A DNA stretch of 64,000 nucleotides from Quercus robur (Eukaryota > Streptophyta > Magnoliopsida > Fagales > Fagaceae), in the NCBI RefSeq assembly GCF_932294415.1, contig NC_065542.1:52751406-52815405 (forward strand), read 5' to 3'. The position numbers and the translations under genes are program-made. The notes below the pieces were generated by a model. The model did not search any database. It was given only the letters and a program-made list of their open reading frames with translations, and was not told the origin of the DNA. The number at the start of each line of letters is the position of its first letter. Position 1 is the stretch's first letter. This document shows, one piece after another, positions 35,163 to 47,295 of the stretch.

Positions 35163-37076
35163 TTATGCATGAGTACCCCTCTTCACCTACACGGCACATG
35201 CGTTTGGGGTGATATCCCTAGAGGATTGGGTACTATTGTTTTGGCTTTCAAACCTTTTGTTGAAGCTTGCCAAGCAGGGGGTGAATGCATCAATCATCTT
35301 CATTACATCTCCAATGTTGGACACAGCTTCTCCCCCTTTCAGTTGCTTGGGGTTCCCTTTATCCTTTCTTTGTCCACTTGGCCTTTGATAGTTGCCATTC
35401 TTTAATGCCCACAGCTTACAACAATTCGGTCTGGTGTGTCCTTGAATTCCACAGTGATGGCAGAAATGTTGAGTTCTTGGACCACTTTGTGACTTTTGGA
35501 GTGATTTCCCTTGAGCCTTAGGTTTGACCACTGATTGGTTAGGAGGCTTAGTCAAAAATTGTTGGTCAGTCACATCCCACTTCTTCTCCGGCTTCACTTT
35601 CTCAACAACTGAAGTTTCTACCACTGGTTCCTCGAACTGCTCTCTCCAGTGTATCCCAATCCACTTTTGTCGGAGAAAGGTTTTTGATGAGCAAGCACTT
35701 CATCAAGCTTCTTGGAGGAGACTTGCTCTACTTTAGCATTTGCTTGAATCACCTCAAGCTCAAGCTTAAGGAATTTGATTTTTGAATATGCTTCACTTAA
35801 CTCTCTGTTTAGCGTCTCCATTTCATATTTGGTCTCCTTGTATCGTACTAGAAGACTTCTATAATCTTCCTCTGCCCTCTTCATCTTTTTAATGGCTGCC
35901 TTTGCCACTCTTGCATATTCTCCTGACTTCTCAAGGAGGGAATTGTAGGTCTCTTGCAGTCCCACTGTTCTTTCATCATCCTCAATATCGGATTCTTCTA
36001 CTATTCCCGTTGATTCCACTTTAGTGTGGTCCCCAAGCTCTTCCACTAGCAAAGTCAAGTCATCCGAAGATTCCATGGGAGCAATGGTCATGAATGCCAA
36101 GAAGTTTCCTTCTCCATCACAGCTTTCTCTGAATCTAAATTAGAGGAATTGGAATCACTAAGAGTAGTGGCATACGCCTTGACCTTCCTTCTCAAATAAT
36201 TAGGACATTCTTTCTTGAGATGTCCATGTCCATTTCATTCGAAGCATGTGATTCCTTGAGAAGATTAAGACTCTTTCGTCTTGAAGTCCTTTTTCTCCTT
36301 TCTGAAACTTGGGAATTTTCCTTTCTCAGCAAATTTTTCATTCTTCTTGAACTTCAAGAACTTTCGGAAATTCTTCACAAGATATGCCACACCTCATCCT
36401 TATTCGATGAGTCATGAGCTTCTACCTTCTCATTATTCATCTTAAAAGCAAGGGATTTGCTCTTCCTTTGTGATGGCAATGATAGCTCATAAGTTTGAAA
36501 TGAGCCAATTAGTTCTTGAACTTTGATATCATCAAGATCCTTGCTCTCTTCAATTGCTGTAACCTTCGCATGGAAGCTCTCCGGCAATGATCAAAGGATT
36601 TTCCTCACTATCTTTGTGTCCTCCGTTTTCTCACCCAAGTTGAACTTGCCAATAACCACCTCATTCAGCTTGTCATAGAATGAGTTGAAAGACTTGTCTT
36701 CGCACATTTTCAGCTCTTCAAATCGAGTGGTTAGCATCTACAACTTAGTATCTTTCACCTTCTTGGTGCCTTCATACGTGATCTACAATATTTGTCATGC
36801 CTCCTTGGCAATTGTAACATGAGATATCTTGTGAAACTCATCTAGAGATACACCATAAAAAATTGCATTTAAAGCTTTACTGTTAGCGTTAGCTGTCGCA
36901 AGGGCTGCCTTATCCCAAGTGGATTTAGCAACCTTCGGCCTAGTCCATCCTACATCTACAACATCCCAAACAGTCTCATCAATTGAACATAGGAATGCTC
37001 TCATGCAAACTTTCCAAAATGCATAGTTGCTTCCATCAAAATGTGGTGGAGCATTGAGAGATTGAGATCGATCCAT
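35163..37076 (-). pseudogene. Copia-type Gag polyprotein of element c
   Basis: The ATG at 37,076 opens MDRSQSLNAPPHFDGSNYAF, the DUF4219-like start of plant Copia-type Gag. The UBN2 region follows (KSFNSFYDKLNEVV, SLPESFHAKVTAIEESKDLD), then a long coiled-coil stretch (35,740-35,960, RSLLVRYKETKYEMETLNRE) and a CCHC zinc knuckle CHHCGIQGHTRPNC. It ends NACAV-stop-VKRGTHA. The first knuckle (near 36,230) has a stop in place of its second Cys. Other stops (QIL-stop, KL-stop, IL-stop-SLP, KEA-stop) are mostly Gln, Arg or Trp codons changed by C-to-T or G-to-A. The frame slips and returns in the coiled-coil part. No protease or pol follows. Confidence 0.85.
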
Positions 37077-37129
37077 CTCAGTGAGGTCAAGGATCGCACT
37101 TATGTAATTAAACCACAACAAGTGCACAT

Positions 37130-37141
37130 GCTCTAATACCA
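37130..37141 (-). other. Primer-binding site (initiator Met tRNA) of element c
   Basis: The minus strand reads TGGTATTAGAGC next to the LTR end, complementary to the 3' end of plant initiator tRNA-Met apart from one change. Confidence 0.75.
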
Positions 37142-37143
37142 AT

Positions 37144-38201
37144 TGAATGTTCAATATGTGTATAAAATACTTATGAATGTTTAGACCTCCAATTTACAAA
37201 ATACCAATACAAGCTTATTATCAAACAATGTATTTGCAGAATATGAAAATAAGCCAAAACATAATTGGTAAAACAATCTAAACCGAAATTAATCACAACC
37301 GCAACAGTAATTAAATGGCAAAGATTAAGGGAAGAGAGATGCAAGCACAAAGATAACGCAGTGATGTGTTATCAAATAGGAAACTGAAGTCCTCGGTGTA
37401 AAACCTCTCTGTCGCCCTCCAAGCGGTCAATAATTCACTAGAGAATAAAGTTGGGATACATGAATAGCAAAAGACCCTCCAAGCCTAATCTGCCCAGTGC
37501 ACCTAAGCCCTCCAAGCTTCTTGCTCCAATAGGTTTACACCATACCTTGTCTTCTCTAGCTTACTGGATCCTGCAATTGCCCATTACATCAAGCAAAATG
37601 AATTGGTCCCTTCCTAACTGCTTCCCAAGCACCAAAAATCCTTATCACAGATATGGGTGTGGTGAGATAAGGATTTGGCTAATGTACCTCTCAAGGATGT
37701 GTCAATGAAGAGTAGAGAAATTTGGAGAATCAAAGGATGAAAATTGTGGATGAGTCAATCTTGTTTTTCTCTAGGATTTCTCTCTCAAAATTCTCTCTGG
37801 AAGCTCTTTACATTTCATGGGTATAAGGGTGTATATATAGTAAGGTGTGTATGGAATGCGAAGAGTCAATTTTGTAACAAACAGAGTGTTCTGGCGATTT
37901 GAGCTCGCGATTGGAACGAGCCATAAGTTTGAGTCGTGAGCTAACGGCCTAGCTAGATTGGAAGTTTTGTCCTGTAGTGCAACAGCTGGCATAACTCTTT
38001 AGCTTCCCTGCATGCATCACACGTGTGTCACTTTTAGCGACTCGCCAGTCGCGAGATCCAGTCGTGAGGCCCTTTTTGAGTGCACACTCTAGAGCTTTTC
38101 TTCACACTCTCTCACACACTACCCTTGCATGATTCCCACCTAAATACAGGGTTTCTAACTGCTAAATTACAAGCAAATTTGTCAGGGAATAAAGCCAACA
38201 A
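37144..38201 (-). mobile_element. 5' LTR of element c, about 1,058 bp
   Basis: On the minus strand it starts TGTTGGCTTTATTCCC at 38,201 and ends beside the primer-binding site. It contains TCGCGA and GACTCGCCAGTCGC words. Its start interrupts the 3' region of element b just after ORF2, so element c was probably inserted into b. A matching 3' LTR was not found. Confidence 0.7.
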
Positions 38202-38399
38202 AATGATTGAATAAATTCAACCTTACAATGTATCTAAAAAAGAAAGAAAAGAAAAGATACGAAAAGCCTCACTACATCCCTCATATATACACTCCCCCTA
38301 TCACAAAATCTCCTATACTAATCCTCCCCCTATAAGTATGACTACTCTCATCTCAAAACTACTTCCCCTTTTTGTCACGAGTGACAAAGGGCAAGTACA

Positions 38400-39419
38400 T
38401 CAAGTAGACATCTCATCATCACTAGGTGAGCTAGCACCATTATCCTCATCAGCAACATCGTCATCGGAGTCATTGTCAATGTCCTCAGATGCTGCGAGAG
38501 AAGGAGAGGAGGCCACAGTAAGTGTGTTAAGGCGAGCACCTATGTGCACAAGTTGTGCCATGATGGCCTTAAGTGTCACTCCACCGGCAGAAGATGAAGG
38601 AGTGGAGGTGGATGGAGTAGTGGAAGCTAAAGAAGCAGCTGTCTTTGTCTATGGCCTCCTCGGTTGAAGTTGAGCCTCACTCTGTCTGACGATAGCCCTA
38701 TCTATGGCACCCATGATCGAGAAATGAGGGGACACAGGAAAAGAGACAAAAAAATGGGGATCCGCATGATAGTTGAAGGAAAAATAAGCATATCACGGGT
38801 CGAATAAAGAGAGAAAGGAAGTTGATAGAGATATCCTCTAAAAGGGATAACAAAAATCGAGCACGAGGCTCTGTGATAGTGTTATAGTGAGATAAAGGAT
38901 GAAGAATGAATGTCATCACCATGTTAAGGAATCTCGGAATTTTTGCAAAGCCTGAGCAAGGGCTGTTTTAATGCTCACCCTAAAATGATGGTGTCTCACA
39001 AAAGAGAGATGTGAGTTCGTCTTTAGACACAGTCTTAAGATGATCACAACCAGGGTAGTCAGGAGGTGCTACCCTAAGGGCGTGTAGTACCTCGGATCCA
39101 ATATCTGGAGTAACTACCATGCGTATACTTTGAATATGAGTGATAAACTGGGGTATAGAATAATCAAATCCATGCATATTGGAGTAGAACTCCTATATGA
39201 TCACAGAAGGGCACGTGACTGGGATGCCACATAGTGACTCCCAACCCCTACTTGGCGTTTAGAATGAATGCCTTGGCATGAAAATTTCTCCAAGAAGTCC
39301 GATTGGGCCTTCTCATCACGGAACCGTACGTGATATAGAGTGGGGTCAGAAGGAGAAGAAGAAGATGCCCCGGATTGAAGACGGTTCTGGGACAGAGTGG
39401 ATTTACGTTTAAGTGCCAT
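38400..39419 (-). pseudogene. ORF2 of element b, frameshifted
   Basis: The ATG at 39,419 starts MALKRKSTLSQNRLQ. Conserved blocks follow: YHVRFRDEKAQSDFLEKFS, IQEFYSNMHGFD-like MHGFDYSIPQFITHI, APPDYPGCDHLKTVSKDELT and LHPLSHYNTITEPRARFLL. The C-terminus is acidic (DNDSDDDVADEDN) and ends DDEMST-stop. A deletion after IHSKRQ removes a conserved block and shifts the frame, and further frame changes follow. The function of this family is unknown. Confidence 0.7.
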
Positions 39420-39690
39420 GATGCAATTAATGTAAGAAAGAGAGAGAGCGAGGGAAGGAGAGATCAGAAAAGCACCAAATAGGTTTAATATCAAAAGATA
39501 AAAACATGAAGGTACGTATGCATGAACATGTGACATGTGAATTTAAATACATCATGGGCTTAGCCCAATTCAAACCTAACAGCACACAAACAGTTCAACA
39601 TATATAGCACACATCCAAAATGCATGAAAATATAGTTATAATGTAAGTGTGATGTAATGCATAAAGTTTCAAACTCATTAAAGCAACACA

Positions 39691-41098
39691 TGTTGGAAAA
39701 TCTGGTTTTGTATCTCATACAAAACACACAACAGAAGCAACAAACATGGATTTACTTCATTCATGAAAGATAACATGTAACCTTGAATTCTATAACAAAG
39801 AATAGAAAGCGTACCTTGGTGTGGTGAAATTCAAAACAAAATTAGAAGCACTTGGGAACACTTTTAATGTTCACTCCAATTCCACTTGATGCCCAAGAGG
39901 TATGGTCTCTCAATCAGTTCCCAAGAAGAGAATAAGAGAGTGTCCAACACTTACATACAAACCATTTCATTCTTTGTATGATCTTAATGAAAAACCCTTA
40001 TGAAAAGTCTCATATGAAAACCTTATGAAATTTTGTATGTTTCTCTCCTTATATATAACTGATTATCTAATTAGGCTAGCTTTTTGGGCCTTTCCAATTG
40101 AGCTTAAGTGTGTGGCTTGGAGTGGGACCAAAAGGGACCAATAAGACACTAGCTCCAATGGGCCTTGGGCTTTTCTGTCAACTCTTAATAAATCCAAAGT
40201 TACCATTAACTATATTTAATACCACTATATAAATATAGTTGCACTCTAGGCCTTATCTATAAATTATATTCCAAGACTTTATTATATATACAACCCCTTC
40301 ATTAAAATATTCGTAGTAATACAAAGTCATGAATGTAGACTGCCACTTTGAAGATTACTACATCTTAATCCTTGAGTATCCGGTTTAATCCTTTATGTTA
40401 TTCATCATATATTTATGAAATCCAATTTCATAAATATATACTTTAGTGACTCCTTACTAAAGTGGTTGGGCCCAACACTCTGAATAACCAAACTTATTAA
40501 ACTTATCTCAAGAGAATATTTTATATCTCTATTAAGAGATTATGAATTCCATCTTGAGAATATACGTTCCATCAACATTAAATGCGGCTGCCAACATACT
40601 GAGGTTTTGACCATAACTTATAGATCTTATTCCTGATATATCAAAACAACCTACACCTCATGATCAGGTCCATTATTTTCTCAGGATTTAGAGTTGATGT
40701 TAATAGAAGTCGTGAGATTTATTATTCATTTGACAGTCATTAAGAGAATAATAAATCTCACAGCGGTCCAGTTCAATATGTTTTAACTCTTAAAACATAT
40801 CAACATATCAACTAGAAGTCTCCACTTCCATGATTTAGACAAATCATCTTAGTTGATATGTTATAGTTTTCACAGATGAAATGCCCAATTTCATCACCAA
40901 CTACGAACTAAAATTCTGAGTTTACAAAGAACTTGTGATTTATATCTTTCTGTGACTTTTCACATAAATCATATACCATGCATTTCATGGACTAAGATAA
41001 TGTCCCATTAGTTCATTTATAGATAGTCTCATATAATTAAACAATTTAATTATTTATGACCTGCCAATAGATTGGATTTTAGGGCATAAATTCCAACA
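39691..41098 (-). mobile_element. Solo LTR, 1,408 bp, inserted in element b
   Basis: It runs from TGTTGGAAAATCTGG to GGCATAAATTCCAACA. The flanks ACACA and ACACC are a 5-bp duplication with one change. The minus strand holds a TATATATAAGGAGAG box (near 40,060), so transcription would be leftward. Homologous DNA on both sides (compare 48,600-48,790) shows it interrupts the spacer of element b. No internal coding sequence. Confidence 0.8.
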
Positions 41099-41757
41099 AC
41101 ACCCATCCCAAAATTTTCACAAAAACTTCATTAATTTGGAAAAACCTTAAAAATTTTCAAAAACCCCAAAAGTTAGGTCAGAATATATGAAATGCATGAT
41201 AGAATGATGGAAAAGAGATCATACCAAAGGAAGAAATCTCTATTGAGGCCGAAAAATGAGTGGGGAAGAAGTTTAGAGTGAGTGAGAGGTGTTTTGGGAG
41301 GTGAAGAAGCCAAAGCAATCGAGAGAGATCGAGAGAAGTGAGTGAGAAATCGCAAGGTGCCTACATATAGAAAATTCATAAACCTTGATCAATTGAGAGC
41401 TATCGAGAATTAAAAGGCATGTTTTAGCTATCGAGGAGTTGTCCAGAGGTTTCCTCGACAATGAAGCTCGATGGATCGAGGTAGCTATCGAGAGGACAGA
41501 AAGTTTCTTGATGGATCAAAGTAGCTATCGAGAGCTATCGAGAATGTGATAAAAAGCAGCTGAAAAGTCTCGATAGATAGCCTAGCTGTCGAGAGCTATT
41601 GAGAAGCTATCGAGATTACTTAAAAACATTTTTTCAAAGAAGAGAAAAACACAGATATGAATGCAATCAAGCATGCTACTCAACCAAAGATCCAAACAAC
41701 ATTTTAAGCTCTCAAAATCTTCTCCTAATTAAAAAAAAATGTTAAGCACATAGATCC

Positions 41758-41796
<39 letters not shown>

Positions 41797-42719
41797 ACTA
41801 AACAAGTCTTACTAATTTTATATTTCAAAAACAAGTTAAGACAGTTTAGTGAGTATACATTAACACATGTATTCCTTGTGATGGTCAAATCACATTGTAC
41901 CTACACATGTATCAAAAGTAGCAAAGAATATTGTGTGTTGTGTGTGAAAAATATCGCAAGATTGCATGGGTGTCTACATGTTATGACGATTTGAGATATG
42001 AGATAATCACTTTAGCTCACACACAATCATAATTGTTTGATGGGGACTATTACTTTTGAGGTACATCCTATAACTCCCACATCTCCTAAAAGACACGCTT
42101 GCAATCATATATAAAGCATTTTGATTCTCTTTGCTTTTTATTTTTCTTTGCATATTTTTCTTTTAAGCAAACCATGCATGGGCATATAAAAGATAGAAAA
42201 TAAATACACAATTATGTTAAGCATTTGACATTCCACTTTTACTATGCCGAAGCATACAAATATCATTTCATGATTGGTGGGCAACGGTGGTGAGATCGTT
42301 ATTTATGCCTTTCTCTTAGGATTTTCTAGTCCTTCCCGTCAAAAAGAGTGATACAAGTGTTAAGTATAAGAGATTACTTAATCTTACTCATCATAAACAC
42401 GAGCCACACAACTCACTTGCTTTGTTGTGCATAGAGATACTCATCTAAGTTACAAAAGATGCAAAGTTTAGAAAACTTTGTTTCAATGGCTATCCAAGGT
42501 ACATAAGTACCAATGTACACAAACACATACTGTTTTTGTATTTTTCTAATTTTTCAAAAAAAAAATTTATTTTTATATGAAAAACAAAATAAACCAAAAC
42601 TGAAAAGAAAACACACAAAAAACAAGTTAAACAAAGTAATGCATAAAACTAGACTGACTCAAAACATGAAAGCAAAATACACAAGTAATGCCAACACAAA
42701 AACTAGAAGTGGAGAGAGA
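41099..42719 (-). other. Non-coding spacer of element b with (AC)n and TCGATAG words
   Basis: It matches, inverted, the spacer of the plus-strand element at about 57,030-58,400. It contains a dense cluster of GCTATCGAG / CTCGATAG words (41,390-41,620) and an (AC)n microsatellite (41,759-41,790). No ORF is supported. Confidence 0.65.
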
Positions 42720-45640
42720 GAAAAAATGATAGAACCACTTGGAGCCCTTTTCCTTCCACACCTTGGAAGAACCTCTTCGTTTAGCAAACCCTTGATCCAG
42801 CAGTGAGGGGGAAGAATTTAAGCCATTCAAGTTCGAAAGGAACATAAGGGCTTTGAGAAAATCTCCAAAAGGAGCAAAGGAGGATGGAAACTGATTTTGG
42901 TTTCCTGATGCGATCATACTGTTGCTCTATTGAGTGGCTAACAACTTATAGCAATTAGGTCAAATATGTCCAGCTTCGCCACAGTGATGATAAAAATGCT
43001 GCTTTTTCTACTTGGGCTTTTGAGTATTTCCCTTCTTAGCCCTAAGGTTCTTGATCACTTTCTTATCAAGCTTGGGGGTGCTCCTAAGATAGATTTACCT
43101 TTGACTATGTTCTCTATTAGGACTTATGTGTTTCACATGTTAAGAACATATGTTACTATTTTATGTAATTGGCTAATTCTTTGACAAAATGCACTTTACT
43201 TAAAATTGGATAGATCTAGGATGTGTTTAATACTTCAAAAACCTTATTTCAAGTTCAAGTGTTAAAGTCATGCAAGTGTGTCCAAGAATCAAGTGTGAAA
43301 GTACTGCTCATTAAAGCTCAATAGCTAGCTTGACAACTAGTATCTATCGAGGCTTAGAGAGCTGTCTGAATCCTGTGGCTTGATGACTGCACGACAGATA
43401 GGGTATCTGTCGAGGTTTATGAAGTTTAGTTTTTCAGGACTGTTTTTAATCTAATCTGTGATTATGTGTTTGGGCTTTCTTTTCTCACAACCCTAAACAT
43501 ATATAAATATTATTTTAAAGGTTGTTAAAGGTGACACAAGTTGCACAAGAGAAAATTTCACAAGTGTGAAGAAGAGTGTGACTGGAGACCTTGTTTGCTC
43601 TGGTTCTTCAAGAAGCTGCTGTGTTTGTACACCGTAGGGTTTTGTGACCAAGCAACTTCATGATCTTCATCGTCTGGATGAATTGAAGAACATTGCAGTC
43701 AACATCCTTCTCAAGTTGGTGATTGAAGTTGCATACTAGGATCCATGTAATTGGTTAGTCATGTACTCGGAGCTGTGCATTGAAAAGGAAAGATTGTCAC
43801 TACAGAAGAAGTCCAATTGGGTATTGGGGTAAGGGTTTAACTGTAGGTTGGTATAAGGTACTAGGATACCTTTACTTATAACCACTTGTTGTGATAATAG
43901 TGGATTCTCGAGAGTGGTGACCTTAAAATCACCAGGTGGGGTTTTTGTCATGTAGGTTTTCCCTATTTGTAAACAAATCACCATGTTAATTTATTTTCCA
44001 TTGTCTAATTATTTTAATTGGTGATTTGTTTGTGCTACCACGCTCATTGCGTGTAATTGAACCTAATTAATTGGTTAATTCATCACAAGGGGTCAATACA
44101 TTTTTGGCCTATCATTCTCACTAGTTAATTCATTTTTAACATCATTGTTCTCAGTTTCAACATTATTAGCAGGAGGAACAAAAACAGTATTACTAGCAGA
44201 AGCAATACTGGGAGAAGAGAAATCATACCCTAAACCGATTCGATCGGATGCATATTTCTGAAGACTGAGCATTCCATTGAGCTTTGCACTTGAAGTCCTT
44301 TCCAACTGGGCTCTGACTTGGAACAGTTTTGCCTCAAGCTTCTTGGTCTTCTCAGTCAAGAAATTATTCTCAAATCTCAGTGCTCTAATGGTCTGATTTG
44401 CTTCATCAAACTTAGTGGAAATTTCTTCTCGTTCAAGTTCCACTTCACTAAGCTTCTTGGTGGCCAACCTATACAACTTCTCATGCTTTTCTGAGATCTT
44501 GTATAACTTTGCATAGGCTATGTGGATGTCATCTTGCTCATCCATCTTTTCAAACTTTAACTCCACAAATTCCTCTTTTTCATCCATATCTTCAACAACC
44601 CCTTCAGTAAGATTTACGATGGCAGTGAAGGCATTTAGGATTCCATCATTCTCATTATTAGAATCATCCTCAAGCTCAATGTCACTCAACGTAGCTACAA
44701 GTGCCTTACTTTTCTCAATAGTCTTGAGGTACGTAGGGCACTCTTGTTTCATGTAATTGAAACCCTGACACCTAAAGCATTTTGGTCCTGAGGGAACAGT
44801 GTATTGACCGCTATCCCTAGCATCCTTCTTCCCTTTGTCTTGACTCTTGAACTGTGAAGAACTGGATTGCTTTCAGTCCTTGTCAAATCCTTTCACATTG
44901 GCATTCTTTATGAACTTCTTGAACTGCCTCATGATATAGGATTTCATCTTAGAATCTTCATCGTCTGAAAACTCATCAGTGTCACTACTCTTGGCCTTCA
45001 ATGCCATGCTCTTGCTCTTACTTGATTTCCCAATCCTTGTCAAACCTAACTCATAGGTCTGCAAATTGCTAACCAACTCTGTCAAAGGAATTTTGTCAAT
45101 ATCCTATGATTCTTCAATGGTGGTGATCTTGGCATGAAATCTCTCGGGTAGAGATCTAAGCACTTTTATAACAATTTTGGGTTCGGGAATGGTTTCCCTA
45201 AGATTAAAGGTTGAGTTCACTATGTCCTTGAGTTTGGCATAGAACTCATCGAATGACTCATCATCCTCCATCTTAATCTCTTCAAAGCTCGTGGTAAGCC
45301 TCTGAAACTTTGAATCCTTGACATCCTTGGTTCCTTCATAGGTTGTCTGGAGAATGGTCCATGCTTCCTTAGCAGTTTTAGTAGAGGATATCTTCTTGAA
45401 TTCCTTATTTGTGATTGCACTGAATAGATCATTCAATGCTCTACTGTTGAAGTTTGCCGCCTTGATCTTAGCATCATCTCAGTTAGCCGGCGCTTCCGTA
45501 GGCTTGGTCCAGCCTATCTTTACAGCTTGCCACACCTTTTCATTCAATGACTACAAGAAATCTCTCATGCGTACTTTCCAGTATGCATAGTTAGTGCCAT
45601 CAAATAAAGGAGGCATAATAAGAGACTGTCCTTTATCCAT
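42720..45640 (-). pseudogene. Copia-type Gag of element b, interrupted by a solo LTR
   Basis: The ATG at 45,640 opens MDKGQSLIMPPLFDGTNYAY. UBN2 follows (DESFDEFYAKLKDIVNSTFN, SLPERFHAKITTIEES), then a first knuckle CFRCQGFNYMKQEC whose zinc-binding His is Tyr, a 150-residue coiled coil (KLYRLATKKLSEVELEREE) and ASDRIGLGYD. The frame is split by a 1,000-bp solo LTR at 43,115-44,114 and resumes as IVKGKSILGAPPKLDKKV. The second knuckle has lost its first Cys (YHHCGEAGH). Stops after DFL, after PAN and after KD are C-to-T or G-to-A changes. No pol ORF follows. Confidence 0.87.
43115..44114 (+). mobile_element. Solo LTR (family X), 1,000 bp, target duplication TTCTC
   Basis: It starts TATTAGGACTTATGTG (canonical TG changed to TA) and ends TTTTTGGCCTATCA. 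It is flanked by perfect TTCTC at 43,110-43,114 and 44,115-44,119. It lies in the plus orientation inside a minus-strand gag, and removing it with one TTCTC restores the surrounding reading. A TATA-like CATATATAAATAT lies near 43,498. Confidence 0.93.
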
Positions 45641-45698
45641 GACAACAGGGGTCAATGGATCACACAGCAAAGATTAAAATCTAATCAGAGTGTGCCCA

Positions 45699-45709
45699 CT
45701 CTGATACCA
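45699..45709 (-). other. Primer-binding site of element b
   Basis: The minus strand reads TGGTATCAGAG two bases after the LTR end, complementary to initiator tRNA-Met. Confidence 0.85.
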
Positions 45710-45711
45710 CT

Positions 45712-46741
45712 TGATAGGCCAAGAATTTATTGACTCTTTGTGATAAATTAACCAATTAATTTAGCCAAATGAATTAATTAAGTTAATTAACATGCAAAGC
45801 GAGTGGTAGCACAAACAAATCACCAATTAACTAAAGTATGTAACGGAAAATAAATTGACACAGTGATTTGTTTACAAATGGGGAAAACCTACACGGCAAA
45901 AACCCCACCGGGTGATTTTAAGGTCACCACTCCCGAGAATCCACTATTATCAAAACAAGCGTTTACAAGTAAAGAAATCCTAGTACCTTATACCAACCTA
46001 CAGTTGAGCCCTTACCCCAATACCCAATTAGACTTGTTTTGTAGTGATAATCTTTACTTTTTAATGTAGGGCTCCCAATACGTGACTAACCAATAGATGC
46101 GTGGATCCTAATATGTGACTTGATCACTAACTTGAGAAAGATGTTGGCTGCAAAGTTCTTCAGTTTATCACACGATGAAGATCATGAAGCTCCTTGGTCA
46201 CAAAACCCTACAGTGTACAAACATAGCAGCTTCTTCAAGAGAAAGATGAACTGGGGTAAATTCTGTTTCCGGTCACAATTTGCATAAACAAAACTTTGCT
46301 TCACACTTGCACAAACTTTGACGGCCCTTAAAATAATCCTTATGTATGTTTAGGATTGTGAGAAAAGAAACCCCAAACATATACTGATGAATTGGATGAA
46401 AATCAGCTCTAAAAAACTAAGTTTCATAAACCTCGATAGAGAGGCATCTATCGAGCTAGCTGTTGAGTCACGGGCTGAAACAGCTTTCAAATGCTAACTG
46501 TCGAGCTTTAAAATCCAGCACTTTTTCACTTGATTCTTGGACAGACTTGCATGGCTTTAACACTAGAACTTGAAACACATCCTAGATCTACCCAATCACC
46601 AGTAAAGTGCATTTTGTCAAAGGATTAGCCAATTACATAAAATAGTGACATATGTTCCTAACATTGAATCACATATGTCCTAACAGATTAACCAATTCTA
46701 AATGACATATATTCTTAACATGATTCACATATGACCTAACA
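45712..46741 (-). mobile_element. LTR (family X), 1,030 bp, shared by two tandem elements
   Basis: On the minus strand it starts TGTTAGGTCATATG at 46,741 and ends CTTGGCCTATCA at 45,712. On its outer side lies a polypurine-like tract of one element (46,742 onward); on its inner side lies the primer-binding site of the next. It therefore acts as the 3' LTR of element D and the 5' LTR of element b. Confidence 0.85.
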
Positions 46742-47295
46742 ATCTCTTTCTTTGGCAATCCGTGACAAAACCACAACAAACAAATAAAATATGGGAGAAG
46801 TCATAAAACACTCAACTCATATTCACTTGTTGAATACAATAAAATCTATCCTAACACAGACTCTTGAAAAACTTTGCAAGAAGAGAGTTCATGGCAAGAA
46901 AGACTTTGACAACCTGTATTTCTGAAACACTTTAAATAAAACTCATCACAGTATCTTAGTGTGAAACAAAAATAAAAGATTCCATACAATAAATAAGAAG
47001 CATGTGCATAAAGAGTGAAAAGAAACAACACATGAAGAGATAGGTGAAACTGTAATATCAACCTCAATATATGTATCAAAAAGGAGTACAAGGTTTGCTA
47101 TCACAATGTAAGAACAATGTATCTAAAAAGTAAAGAAAAGAAAAGAAACAAAAAGTCCTCACTACATCCCTAAAAAAAATAAACTCTCCCCCTAATAAAA
47201 ATATCTCCTATACTAACTCTCCTTCTAAGAGCATGACTACTCTTATACCCAAAACTACTCCCCCTTTTTGTCACGAATGACAAAGGACAAGTAAC
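46742..47295 (-). other. 3' internal region and polypurine tract of element D
   Basis: Read on the minus strand it runs from just after the ORF2 stop to GGATTGCCAAAGAAAGAGAT next to the LTR. The tract equals TTGCCAAAGGGGGAGATTG in other copies, here with purine transitions. No coding potential. Confidence 0.7.

Noticed and set aside
41759..41798. Regular array that might be read as a CRISPR-like or satellite structure
   Set aside because: It is a plain (AC)n microsatellite without spacers.
42966..43184. Plus-strand open frame across the solo-LTR edge
   Set aside because: It crosses the junction between a minus-strand gag and a plus-strand LTR, so it cannot be an ancestral gene.
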